This document shows positions 34,664-42,449 of a DNA stretch of 64,000 nucleotides, piece after piece (the stretch's first letter is position 1; every line of letters begins with the position of its first letter). The notes beneath the pieces were generated by a model. The model saw only the letters and a list, made by a program, of their open reading frames with translations. It had not been told where the DNA came from and made no database searches. The DNA lies in assembly GCF_030813115.1 (NCBI RefSeq), contig NZ_JAUSTY010000008.1:124001-188000 (forward strand), in the 5' to 3' direction. Both the position numbers and the translations under genes were made by a program. The stretch comes from Bacillus horti (GTDB lineage Bacteria; Bacillota; Bacilli; Caldalkalibacillales; JCM-10596).

Positions 34664-35407
34664 TCAGCTTACCCCTCGCTTAAACCTTATAATGCGCCTG
34701 TACATTGTACGGTTACCAGATTTAATAAAATGAGACATTGATGGTGCCCTATTTGCTTCAATGATCCATACATGACCTTGTTGATCCAGTCCTATATCCA
34801 TTCCAAAAATCCTTTGTCTCGGGTAATAGAGTTGCAATCTTCTAGCTGCCAGTAAAGCTACCCTATGGATTTCCGAAATAATAGAATGAACAGGAAGGCT
34901 TCTAATGGAGGACCTACGGATCCCACTTCGAAGAGACAACAGCCTCCCTTTGCTTCTAGAAATATTGGTGACGATGAATCCTTTACCAGCCACCTTGGCT
35001 ATCTCTCCCGTCACCGTCCAGTTGGAGGATTTTCGTTGGCGTTGCACAATGACCCTGATATCAAATGGACGATTGTCTACGGTAGCTAGGTTAATGCGAC
35101 GTTGAATAATATATTTCCTTGAGCCTATTTTCCGACTTAGATGAGTATATGCACTTTGCAAATCTTGTACGGTTGTTCTGTTCCTTTCCTTGTGAATTTC
35201 ATACCTCTCATCCGCCAGTGCCCTTACTCTGTATACACCAGCTCCCCCTCCCCCTGATTCTGGTTTCACGATGACCTCACTATATGTGTTCATAAAGCTT
35301 CTGAAGGTATCTTCAGTCAATCTTAGTGTTGGGGGTAGATGGAGCTCTAGATTGGCTGAAGCCTTCATAAACTTATATTTTCCCCATTTATCAGCGCCTC
35401 GTTTCAT
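34664..35407 (-). CDS. ATP-grasp protein (YheC/YheD-like) in the phosphonate operon
   Basis: A 247-residue ATP-grasp-fold protein. Visible parts are the ATP-binding lysine and glycine loop EVIVKPESGGGGAGVYRV, the central FDIRVIVQ strand, and the metal-binding end IFGMDIGLDQQGHVWIIEAN. It most resembles the YheC/YheD group known from Bacillus spores. The start overlaps the aminotransferase stop in an ATGA, with GAGGAG upstream, so it is translationally coupled to a phosphonate gene. It could ligate aminoethylphosphonate to a carboxylate or attach it to a polymer; the acceptor is unknown. Length is shorter than two-domain YheC proteins. Confidence 0.78.
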   Translation of the reverse strand: MKRGADKWGKYKFMKASANLELHLPPTLRLTEDTFRSFMNTYSEVIVKPESGGGGAGVYRVRALADERYEIHKERNRTTVQDLQSAYTHLSRKIGSRKYIIQRRINLATVDNRPFDIRVIVQRQRKSSNWTVTGEIAKVAGKGFIVTNISRSKGRLLSLRSGIRRSSIRSLPVHSIISEIHRVALLAARRLQLYYPRQRIFGMDIGLDQQGHVWIIEANRAPSMSHFIKSGNRTMYRRIIRFKRGVS

Positions 35408-36534
35408 GAGCTATTCTCCTCTCGATGAATATAATTGATGTGCTGTAAATAACGCTCCATCCACCGTAAAAATTCCTCGATATCTCTATATGTTATGTCT
35501 CCGATATTCGCGATTCGAAACGTATTTAATTGTTCCCATTTACCGGGGTAAATCGTAAATCCCTTACTATAAAAATAATCATGCATCTCCTTAAAGCTGT
35601 ATGCTGCACAATCAGGCTCAAGAATGGCTGTCACCAGCTTAGAATGGTGTTCTGCTTCAACAAGATGCTTGAGCCCAAGTCTAGAAATACCCTGGATTAA
35701 TGTCTCCCATGATTTCGCATACCTTGCGTACCTTGCTTCTAGTCCTTCTTCCCTTAACTCTTCTATCGCTCGCTTGAGCGCGTAAAACGTTTGTACGGGA
35801 GGAGTGAAACGCATTTGCTGTGTTTTAGAAAAATAGTCATGTTGAGCATATAGGTTTAAGTAATAATTCCTAGGTTGGTTATTCTTCAGACTGTCTAGCT
35901 TGCTTTGATCCGCGATCACAAAGGATATTCCCGCCATTCCTTGCAGGTTCTTATTGGAGCTTGCAGCTAAGTAGCTAATATTCATCTTTTCCATATCAAT
36001 CGGTACGGCCCCATACGAGCTCATCGCATCCACAATTAAATCGATGTTGTATGACTTGCACATATCTCCAATCGATTGTATATCGTTTAAAAGACCCACC
36101 GTCGTCTCATGATGGACAATGGCCAGGTGTGAAATTTTCCGAGGGGAGAGCTGAATCAATGTTTCCAAGGCATGTAGGTCGATGGGAGCGTCACAAGGGC
36201 TTTTAAACTCCTCTACATCTAGATCATACACTTGAGCGATTTCACACATTCGCTTCCCATACGCTCCGTTTTGAACAATAAGCACAGTGTCCTGACCAAC
36301 AACCGAGCTAAGGATCGCCTCCACTGCCGCCGTCCCGGAACCACCGAACAGCACTGTGGTGTAATGTTCGGGGTCACTTACTAGATTGGTCAATTCTATA
36401 GAAACAGACTTCATCAAGTGACCAAATGGTGCTTCACGGGGACAAATGTCTGGAACAACCTGTGCCAGCTTTACACTGTCCGTTGTTGTAGCAGGACCAG
36501 GGTTAAGTAAGATATTTCTCGTTATGCTTTTCAT
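35404..36534 (-). CDS. aepZ: 2-aminoethylphosphonate aminotransferase
   Basis: A 376-residue class-V PLP aminotransferase. It opens NILLNPGPATTTDSVKLAQ, typical of the PhnW/AepZ group, has DAMSSYGAVPIDM with the PLP-binding aspartate, and LAASSNKNLQGMAGISFVIA with the Schiff-base lysine. Beside pepM and the decarboxylase it should run in the biosynthetic direction, aminating phosphonoacetaldehyde to 2-aminoethylphosphonate. ATG 36534 has AAGGTGG seven bases upstream. An ATG at 36603 has no ribosome site. A 205-base gap with tandem repeats separates it from aepY. Confidence 0.9.
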   Translation of the reverse strand: MKSITRNILLNPGPATTTDSVKLAQVVPDICPREAPFGHLMKSVSIELTNLVSDPEHYTTVLFGGSGTAAVEAILSSVVGQDTVLIVQNGAYGKRMCEIAQVYDLDVEEFKSPCDAPIDLHALETLIQLSPRKISHLAIVHHETTVGLLNDIQSIGDMCKSYNIDLIVDAMSSYGAVPIDMEKMNISYLAASSNKNLQGMAGISFVIADQSKLDSLKNNQPRNYYLNLYAQHDYFSKTQQMRFTPPVQTFYALKRAIEELREEGLEARYARYAKSWETLIQGISRLGLKHLVEAEHHSKLVTAILEPDCAAYSFKEMHDYFYSKGFTIYPGKWEQLNTFRIANIGDITYRDIEEFLRWMERYLQHINYIHREENSS

Positions 36535-36608
36535 GTCAACACCACCTTCCCTGTACGTTGCTCTACCAGTAATTTTGTTATAGCAGAGCTTCTTATAGCT
36601 CATCTATT

Positions 36609-36665
36609 ATAATGAATCATTTTATAATGCATCATTTATAGTGGATCATTTACAATGGATCATTT
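36609..36665. repeat. Four 14-bp tandem repeats between aepY and aepZ
   Basis: ATAATGAATCATTT, ATAATGCATCATTT, ATAGTGGATCATTT and ACAATGGATCATTT follow one another (one extra T after the first). They lie in the untranslated part of the operon mRNA between the decarboxylase and the aminotransferase. Confidence 0.85.
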
Positions 36666-36739
36666 ACTAGATAAGAAATTCCCTATTATTAATATTTTCA
36701 CATTTTATTTTCAATTCTAAGACGAAGCATTGAACTGAT

Positions 36740-37876
36740 TCATTCTTTAAGATACAACTGTAATCTCTGTCTGACTTCATAAGGCTTAATTTTTGGACGA
36801 CCTAATTTTTCCTTATGACCTTTCGCCGTCTTTAAATGGAGAAATGTTAGTCCTTTCGATTGTCTCCATTCTTCTATTCTGTTTTTTAGCTCCGTCAAAT
36901 TGTGAACGTAGAAGGACTTTGCATATCCACAGGAAGCAGCTGCCTCTACAAATTGAACATTATGTGAAACGGTGCTTTGCCCTCCTGTTGAGTCATGAGC
37001 GTTATTATCAAGTAAAACATGCAGCATATTTGGAGGATGATATGTCCCATTGGTCGCTAGACTTCCCATACGCATGATTAAGGAACCATCTCCGTCAATG
37101 ACGACGACATTCCGATTCGTGCTACGTTGCGCAAGAGATACTCCAAGTCCAAACGAACTGACACATCCCATAGAACCAACCATGTACAAATTGCTAGGAC
37201 TGTCCTCAATTTCGTACAGCTCACGGCCTGTCATTCCTGTTGTAGCTAGTTGGATAGTATCTTTGTCTTTTAAGGAATTAATGACTGTAAGGGCTTCATG
37301 CCTAGAAGGCCGTTGATCCTCTTGCTGCTTCAGGGCTCTGACCTGATTCAGGCTTATATCGATCTCCTGTTTTTTCAAAATCACTTGATCAAACGTCCCC
37401 TTTTTGACGACAAAGAAGAAAGACTCGTTTTTTTCAATCCAACTATTGGCCTCCTTCAATTGCTGCAATGCTCTGTTCAAATCCTTGGACAAATACTGCC
37501 ACTTGATTTGCATCAGCTCTAGCTGTGTCGTTGTGATTTCCCCCATGAGCTCATGCTGAGGTTCGTCTGGTACACCAGGTTCACCACGTAAGCTGACAAA
37601 GCCAAGCACCGGTATCCGAAAGGGATGATTAAGAGATACTAATGGTGAGATGGCATTCGCTAATCCTGAATTCTGCATTAAAACGACCGATTTCTGTCCT
37701 CCCGTGTATGCTCCTGCTGCAATAGCCACCGCATCACCTTCATTAGCTGCTGCTATATATTCACAATCGTTAATCGCATAGTTAATGAGATATTTTAAGC
37801 TAGAGCAAGGAACCCCAGTAAAAAATTGATATCCTAGGCTTTTTAATTGTTCGCCAAACAATTCCGTTGAGATCAT
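36740..37876 (-). CDS. aepY: Phosphonopyruvate decarboxylase
   Basis: A 378-residue thiamine-diphosphate enzyme that decarboxylates phosphonopyruvate to phosphonoacetaldehyde and thereby pulls the unfavourable PEP mutase reaction forward. The PYR half begins [20 protein letters not shown] and continues with [14 protein letters not shown] (catalytic Glu). The PP half has [17 protein letters not shown] and the ThDP motif [15 protein letters not shown] with Asn further on in [12 protein letters not shown]. Its ATG overlaps the pepM stop in ATGA, so the two are translationally coupled. Confidence 0.93.
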   Translation of the reverse strand: MISTELFGEQLKSLGYQFFTGVPCSSLKYLINYAINDCEYIAAANEGDAVAIAAGAYTGGQKSVVLMQNSGLANAISPLVSLNHPFRIPVLGFVSLRGEPGVPDEPQHELMGEITTTQLELMQIKWQYLSKDLNRALQQLKEANSWIEKNESFFFVVKKGTFDQVILKKQEIDISLNQVRALKQQEDQRPSRHEALTVINSLKDKDTIQLATTGMTGRELYEIEDSPSNLYMVGSMGCVSSFGLGVSLAQRSTNRNVVVIDGDGSLIMRMGSLATNGTYHPPNMLHVLLDNNAHDSTGGQSTVSHNVQFVEAAASCGYAKSFYVHNLTELKNRIEEWRQSKGLTFLHLKTAKGHKEKLGRPKIKPYEVRQRLQLYLKE

Positions 37877-38772
37877 GATTCCCCAGCTCGTTTGACCTGT
37901 CCTGAAGGAAGATACTTCTGCTCAGCAGTTTGGAGCTCTTCAGCCCCTTGCAGTCTAAATATCTCATCTACACTCGCTACCTTGCCCTCGGCCTCAAGGA
38001 GATTTTGGGCATCGAAAATTTGCTTTGAAATGCTTTGCATCGCATTAAGGGACGCTCTTACATTGTGATTCGCCCAAATGGCAACACTGACCCCCAGGTC
38101 CTTAATTCGTTTGGTGGGTACGGAGTAATATTTTGTTGGTACAATCACTACTGGAACCGCACTATTCCACCCTTTCATAAAGGCTTCTATCTCCTCAAGA
38201 TCCGCTCTTTTACTGTGTATGAGAACGGCGTCAGCACCCGATTGTCCGTATGCTTCAGCTCTTCGCAAAGCTTCTTCTAGCCCCCATCCTGTAATGAACG
38301 CCTCCACTCTGGCTACAACCATAAAGTCTTCATCGTTTTGAGTGTCCTTCATCGCTTTGATCTTGCCACAAAACTCCTCTATATCAGCAAGGGGCTGCGT
38401 ATGCCCATTTATAAAAGAGTTTGTTTTGGGAAACTGCTTATCCTCGATACACACTCCTGCTATCTGACGTTGCTCTAGCTTCCTTACAAGCCGCCTAGCG
38501 TTATTGAAATTACCGTAGCCCGTATCCCCATCTAGTAAAATAGGAATGGACGTTACGTCGCTCATAAATTCCAACACATCCAGCACCTGTGTCCAGGAAG
38601 CTTCGTTATTGTCTCGTACACCCATTGCGGCAGATATAGCTAACCCACTAGCCCAAATGCCTTTAAATCCTGTCTCTTCCACTATCTTGGCTGATAATCC
38701 ATTGTGTGCTTCCATTAAAAACTCTAGATTTTTTGTTTGAAAAAGCTGTTTAAGCTTTGACGTTTTTTTCAC
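37873..38772 (-). CDS. aepX: Phosphoenolpyruvate phosphomutase (PEP mutase)
   Basis: A 299-residue isocitrate-lyase-superfamily enzyme forming the C-P bond of phosphonates by converting PEP to phosphonopyruvate. The family signature [10 protein letters not shown] (residues 110-119) and the metal-binding [10 protein letters not shown] (79-88) are present, after [16 protein letters not shown]. The start is GTG at 38772, preceded by GGAAGGGG seven bases upstream and giving the normal N-terminus KKTSKLKQL. The frame stays open another 82 codons upstream only because that stretch is C-rich on the sense strand. First gene of the aminoethylphosphonate operon. Confidence 0.94.
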   Translation of the reverse strand: MKKTSKLKQLFQTKNLEFLMEAHNGLSAKIVEETGFKGIWASGLAISAAMGVRDNNEASWTQVLDVLEFMSDVTSIPILLDGDTGYGNFNNARRLVRKLEQRQIAGVCIEDKQFPKTNSFINGHTQPLADIEEFCGKIKAMKDTQNDEDFMVVARVEAFITGWGLEEALRRAEAYGQSGADAVLIHSKRADLEEIEAFMKGWNSAVPVVIVPTKYYSVPTKRIKDLGVSVAIWANHNVRASLNAMQSISKQIFDAQNLLEAEGKVASVDEIFRLQGAEELQTAEQKYLPSGQVKRAGES

Positions 38773-39144
38773 GAAAAAACCCCTTCCCACATAAAGCTTT
38801 ATAGCCAATTTATGCAAGTGGAATGAGAAGAGAGTGGGCAAAGTGGTTGAAAATGTTATCTGGTTAGGTCGTATGGGCACATGGAGGTGTGGCGAAATAT
38901 GGGGTAAGGCGCGAGTGAGGCACGGTAGCGCATTGAGGCATGGTGAGACGGGGCAGCTGGATGTACGGCAGATGAGACACAGGGTAGCAGGAATCGTGGG
39001 CGGATGCGCGTGAGGCATGGGGCAAGTGGAGGCTTAGACTCGGGAACTGAGGAGCGGGAACTGTAGGGTTTGGATCGATTGAGTCGATGAGATGCTGGAA
39101 GCGCAGGGAGAGAAGCGATTTACTGGCGAATGCGCAAAGGGGTA
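38773..39144. other. G-rich strand-asymmetric spacer upstream of aepX
   Basis: From about 38860 to 39120 the plus strand is strikingly G/A rich and C-poor (words such as GAGGCATGG, TGAGGCACGG and GAGGCATGGTGAGAC recur), unlike its neighbours. No gene with a ribosome site was found. The aepX promoter must lie near 38780-38860 but no good hexamers were recognised. Confidence 0.55.
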
Positions 39145-39330
39145 TCTAACGGACATTTTTGCACCTTACAGAGTAAAATAGGTCACCTGTATTTTCTAAT
39201 GGACATATGAGACCCTTAGAAGGAAAATTCAGAGATAAACACAACAATTTGTAGCCTAAGGTGCAATTTTGACCGTTAGAAGAGAGAACTGGCACTTTTC
39301 CTGCTCTAAGAGTCATTTTTGTCCGTTAGA
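39145..39330. repeat. Four-palindrome module, copy 1
   Basis: Four 26-bp imperfect palindromes of the type TCTAACGG-N10-CCGTTAGA start at 39145, 39195, 39255 and 39305, spaced 50, 60 and 50 bases. Spacers are 24, 34 and 24 bases with no mutual similarity. Unit 3 (CTAAGGTGCAATTTTGACCG) and unit 4 closely match the corresponding units of copy 2 at 62401. Unit 4 contains the stop codon of the nuclease-like gene. Confidence 0.85.
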
Positions 39331-39989
39331 GCGCGAGCTGTACGATCAGCAAGCTGATATGAGCGGTACCTTTGTTTATGATCTACGACTACAAATACCT
39401 CCATGACAACAAGCTGTTTCAATGTACGTCTAGCCTGTCTAACGGATCGCTGCAAATGTTCAGCAAGCTCCTCCGCAGTAAAAGGTCTTAATAATCTGCG
39501 GGCATATCTAATTGACTCTGCCTCTGCCCAGCCAATATTAGCTGTAACGGACATTGAAACAAATTTGCCGATGAAAGAAAGTACCAGTTGCCTACACAAC
39601 TCAGGTTCTTCCTTAATTGACAAATAAGCTATGGGGAGAAACAACCAATCATCAAGACTTAGCAAAGCCTGTTTCATACATAAATCTTTAAATCGCCATG
39701 CTTCTATATCTCTTGCATGTGAACGGTAGCCATGAATTTCTATGCAACCTTTCGCCCCATTTGGCATATAGGCAAGATCAATATATCGATAGCGACTGTT
39801 AAGGTCTCGCATCTCCCACTCAGGATATAAATGGTCCAAGTTTCCAACGGTAGGCAGCCAAATGGTTCTCAGGAAATCCTTAGTTGCGTGTCCCAAGCCC
39901 TTTTTGAGAAGCTCCCGTCTCCTCGGATTTGTTTCAACAGCGATATGTTTTTCAAGCCATGCTTCAAGATTAGAATCGTTAATAATCAC
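39306..39989 (-). CDS. Nuclease-like (DUF559/Vsr fold) protein with C-terminal winged helix
   Basis: About 227 residues. The middle (RYIDLAYMPNGAKGCIEIHG, then SHARDIEAWRFKDLCMKQAL and DWLFLPIAYLSI) follows the D-x(n)-E-x-x-G-x(n)-H layout of DUF559/Vsr-like PD-(D/E)XK proteins, though the usual E-x-D is E-I-H here, so catalysis is uncertain. The end (RPFTAEELAEHLQRSVRQAR) looks like a winged helix. I do not recognise a named family. GTG 39989 is preceded by AAAGTGGGTG; GTG 40001 is possible. The last codons (LTDKNDS, stop) lie inside palindromic unit 4 of the adjacent repeat module, suggesting a functional tie between protein and repeats. Confidence 0.65.
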   Translation of the reverse strand: MIINDSNLEAWLEKHIAVETNPRRRELLKKGLGHATKDFLRTIWLPTVGNLDHLYPEWEMRDLNSRYRYIDLAYMPNGAKGCIEIHGYRSHARDIEAWRFKDLCMKQALLSLDDWLFLPIAYLSIKEEPELCRQLVLSFIGKFVSMSVTANIGWAEAESIRYARRLLRPFTAEELAEHLQRSVRQARRTLKQLVVMEVFVVVDHKQRYRSYQLADRTARALTDKNDS

Positions 39990-40060
39990 TATTACACCCA
40001 CTTTCTAAGAAATAATTAAGGTAAACTTACTTTAGGTAAAGGATACTATCTCATGATTTT

Positions 40061-40121
40061 GCTTTGCTTGGTAAAAAGAAGGGGACTCTCAGGAAAGACA
40101 AGATGCTTTGCTTGGTAAAAA
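40061..40121. repeat. 17-bp direct repeat with 44-bp period
   Basis: GCTTTGCTTGGTAAAAA occurs at 40061-40077 and again at 40105-40121, upstream of the nuclease-like gene. Weaker similarity (ACTCTC) continues after each copy. Confidence 0.75.
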
Positions 40122-40189
40122 ATGAAGGTTACTCTCTGCTATGTAGATAGATAAGACGCTTTTTACTAATAAAAAGAAAGGGGAAATCT

Positions 40190-40255
40190 ATGAAGAAAAA
40201 GAGAAACTATTATACTAAACAGGGGAAAGATATACTCTGTAAAGAAGAAAGGTAG
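40190..40255 (+). CDS. Possible 21-codon micro-ORF
   Basis: ATG at 40190, preceded by AAAGGGGAAATCT, opens a frame reading MKKKRNYYTKQGKDILCKEE-R and stops at 40253-40255. It is very basic, has no signal peptide, and may be chance. The rest of the 40000-40611 gap shows no other gene. Confidence 0.25.
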   Translation: MKKKRNYYTKQGKDILCKEER

Positions 40256-40611
40256 AGTACTGGGGGATACTCTGATTTAAGAAATTTTTAGGTGGTTGTA
40301 GGTAGTTTAGGTAATAAGATTATATCACAAAAACATTAAAACAGAGCTTTAGAAATACCACACTGTTTATAACGGAAACTCCATTAAAAATTTTTCGTAT
40401 TAGTTCTTACGCTCTTATAAAACAAGCTGATTTTTTTAGGATTAATTTATTTCTATTCGTTATGAAAAAATCACCCTGTACAAGTCGGTATACATAAGTC
40501 GGTTGAACAAGGGGGTTAATTGATTTTATCCATTTAACTTACGGTTTCCATATGACTCTCTGTAGACACACAATATACCACACTATAAGACACACTAAAA
40601 GGAGGAACAAT

Positions 40612-41271
40612 ATGCAAGACTTTTTGATCCAATACCAATGGGAGTTATTTATAGGGGCTGAGGTGTTATCTTTTTTATGCCTTGCCACCTTTCTGCTATT
40701 TCGCTATGCGTTAGAACGTCAAAAGTTGGGCTCTATCTTTCTACTCCTCTTTTTTGCCATTACCTTAGGAGAAGCAGCTTTGGCTTGGTTTGTTTATCAA
40801 CAAACTGGAGTGATTGAATCCTTTCAGATTATTGTTTTTATCTTTATCCTATATGCCTGTACGTTTGGAATTGGGGATTTTAAAAAGCTAGATCGGTACA
40901 TAAAGAAGAAGGTTGGAAAGTGGAAAGGAAAGAACTTACTCACTGAAAAAGACATGTCGATCATTAAAGCTGAAAAGGATCCTGGAGTGATTGCTAAAAA
41001 ATATAGATTTAGCTGGTATCTACACGCTCTTGTTTTTTTCGTTGCCCACGCTATTTTTTGGATTCTCTACGGGACAGATGGCGCGTCTCCTCTTGACTAT
41101 GTTACAGATTGGTCCTGGTTTGGTGAAGAGGAGCTTAGCCATGCACCTTTTCAGCATGAGACAATTATGCAAGTCAGTCGTATATGGATGATCATCTTTA
41201 TCATAGATACCATCTGGTCTTGGTCTTATACGATCTTTCCCGAGAAAAAGAAGAAGGAAGAGTCAGTATAA
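40612..41271 (+). CDS. Integral membrane protein of unknown function
   Basis: A 219-residue protein with about five hydrophobic segments: near residues 12-32, 40-60, 65-88, 130-150 and 185-205. Between the third and fourth is a basic cytoplasmic loop (DFKKLDRYIKKKVGKWKGKN). The C-terminus is basic (EKKKKEESV). It recalls small Bacillus membrane proteins of the YmcC kind, but I cannot assign it firmly and know no function. ATG 40612 has AAAGGAGG seven bases upstream. An in-frame ATG at 40552 has none. It is convergent with the serine-tailed gene; a shared terminator lies between them. Confidence 0.75.
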   Translation: MQDFLIQYQWELFIGAEVLSFLCLATFLLFRYALERQKLGSIFLLLFFAITLGEAALAWFVYQQTGVIESFQIIVFIFILYACTFGIGDFKKLDRYIKKKVGKWKGKNLLTEKDMSIIKAEKDPGVIAKKYRFSWYLHALVFFVAHAIFWILYGTDGASPLDYVTDWSWFGEEELSHAPFQHETIMQVSRIWMIIFIIDTIWSWSYTIFPEKKKKEESV

Positions 41272-41327
41272 TCATCTAAATACCGTCAGCCTAATAGCAT
41301 GAGTAAGCTAAAAGGTTGATAAATCAC

Positions 41328-41389
41328 AAAAAAATCCTTATCCCATTCTCTTAAGCTACTAAAGTATCTAAGAGAAGGATAAGGATTTT
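41328..41389. terminator. Bidirectional terminator between convergent genes
   Basis: AAAATCCTTATCC pairs with GGATAAGGATTTT and encloses TCTCTTA/TAAGAGA. Runs of A and T on either side make it usable in both directions. Confidence 0.8.
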
Positions 41390-41407
41390 GCAGTATGTCA
41401 TCCTTCA

Positions 41408-41917
41408 TTACATGGACGCTTCAGATGCCGATGCTGACTCTGATGAAGAGGAGCTCTGGTTGGAGGAAATACTGGAGCTTGAGCTTGAGGAAGCGTTTGA
41501 ATCGGAAGAAGCACTAGAGCTAGAACTGGAGGAAGATGTTTTATATTGTTTAACAGCCTGCTTAGAAATAACAGCCACATCGCCTTGTTCATTCTCTCCT
41601 ACATATTCAGCGCCTGACTCTGCTACTCTCTCAGTTACTAATTCTGGGGTGCTAGCTACCGCTTCTCTAGCTTTCTCATTAATCCGTTCCTGGAGCTTCT
41701 CAAGCTCTTCTAATTGAGCTTTTGTACCTTCAGAATCCATCTCCTCCTTTAGGTTTTGGAACATCAGCTTTTTCTCTTCAGCTGAAGCATCGCTGAACGC
41801 AATTTGAATTGCCTTTTCTAGAAATTTATTTTGACTTAAACCTTGTAAACCGTATCCTTTTAGTTTCCCTGTTGCTTGCAGCGACATAGGGGTAGAAGGT
41901 GCTCCAGAGATTCTCAT
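41408..41917 (-). CDS. Small protein with helical core and polyserine tail
   Basis: A 169-residue protein I do not recognise. Residues 1-45 are uncharged to mildly polar. Residues 50-95 are strongly helical and charged (EKKLMFQNLKEEMDSEGTKA, LEELEKLQERINEKAREAV), a probable coiled coil. From about 128 the tail is almost pure serine with Ala, Asn and Glu. No signal peptide or membrane helix. AAAGGAAG lies nine bases before ATG 41917. The acidic plus-strand reading of the same bases is an artefact of the serine codons. It lies downstream of the AimR-like/peptide pair on the same strand but beyond its terminator. Confidence 0.6.
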   Translation of the reverse strand: MRISGAPSTPMSLQATGKLKGYGLQGLSQNKFLEKAIQIAFSDASAEEKKLMFQNLKEEMDSEGTKAQLEELEKLQERINEKAREAVASTPELVTERVAESGAEYVGENEQGDVAVISKQAVKQYKTSSSSSSSSASSDSNASSSSSSSISSNQSSSSSESASASEASM

Positions 41918-42196
41918 ACTAATCTTCCTTTCTATAAGTGTAATAGATATGCCTACGTTAGTGACAAATATAATAGCTTACGCATTTCTTTATCTATCTT
42001 CGAACCTCTCTTAGGTGCTTATACACTTAGGGTACTCTGCTTACATCTATTAGAAGGATTGCTTCTCAATTTATTTTTCTTCTCTATTTTTATATCGACT
42101 GATCTCCATTCAAATTAAAGTTTATAAGTAACTGTATTTTTGAGAAATAGACTGGTATTCTTCGAAACGAATGAGATCATGATTCAATATCTGCTC
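41918..42196. other. Intergenic region before the serine-tailed gene
   Basis: AT-rich; no gene is supported on either strand. The promoter of the serine-tailed gene should be here, but I found no convincing hexamers. Confidence 0.4.
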
Positions 42197-42239
42197 AAAA
42201 AAAAGCACTTCTGTCACAAACTTTCGTGAAAGAAATGCT
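42197..42239 (-). terminator. Terminator of the regulator-peptide operon
   Basis: On the minus strand AGCATTTCTTTCAC pairs with GTGACAGAAGTGCT (12 of 14 pairs plus mismatches) around an A-rich loop, followed by eight T. It lies about 75 bases after the peptide stop. Confidence 0.82.
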
Positions 42240-42313
42240 GAAAAATTTATAAATACTTCTTATTCATGCTTCTCACAATCATTCCATGTGAAATTCATTA
42301 CTGTGGATAATCA

Positions 42314-42445
42314 TTACTGTGAAAAATCATTGGTACAGTAAATTGTATAACCTTTATGCGGATTTGCACTGGCTAAAGGCATACTGAGTGACTGTACAAG
42401 AACAATGAGTAGGGCTGTGAGTAGGGCTACTTTTACTTTTTTCAT
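42314..42445 (-). CDS. Secreted signalling-peptide precursor (AimP/Phr-like)
   Basis: A 43-residue precursor. It has a classic signal peptide: basic start MKKVKV, hydrophobic ALLTALLIVLVQSLSM, and cleavage motif PLASA before Asn28. The 16-residue remainder, NPHKGYTIYCTNDFSQ, would hold the signal; the last five to eight residues are the likeliest mature peptide by analogy with Phr and AimP, which are C-terminal. Its ribosome site GGAGGATGA overlaps the last codons and stop of the upstream regulator, four bases before the ATG. The coupling, size and export signal match cognate peptides of RRNPP regulators. Its ending differs from the -RGA type of Bacillus phage arbitrium peptides. Confidence 0.78.
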   Translation of the reverse strand: MKKVKVALLTALLIVLVQSLSMPLASANPHKGYTIYCTNDFSQ

Positions 42446-42449
42446 AAGC

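Noticed and set aside
38773-39018. 82-codon N-terminal extension of PEP mutase
   Set aside because: It is low-complexity Pro/His/Cys-rich translation of the biased spacer. The GTG at 38772 has a proper ribosome site and gives the family's normal start.
41388-41717. Acidic plus-strand reading frame of 109 codons (Glu/Leu rich)
   Set aside because: It is the complement of the polyserine tail. The minus-strand gene has a ribosome site and a sensible N-terminus; this frame has neither.
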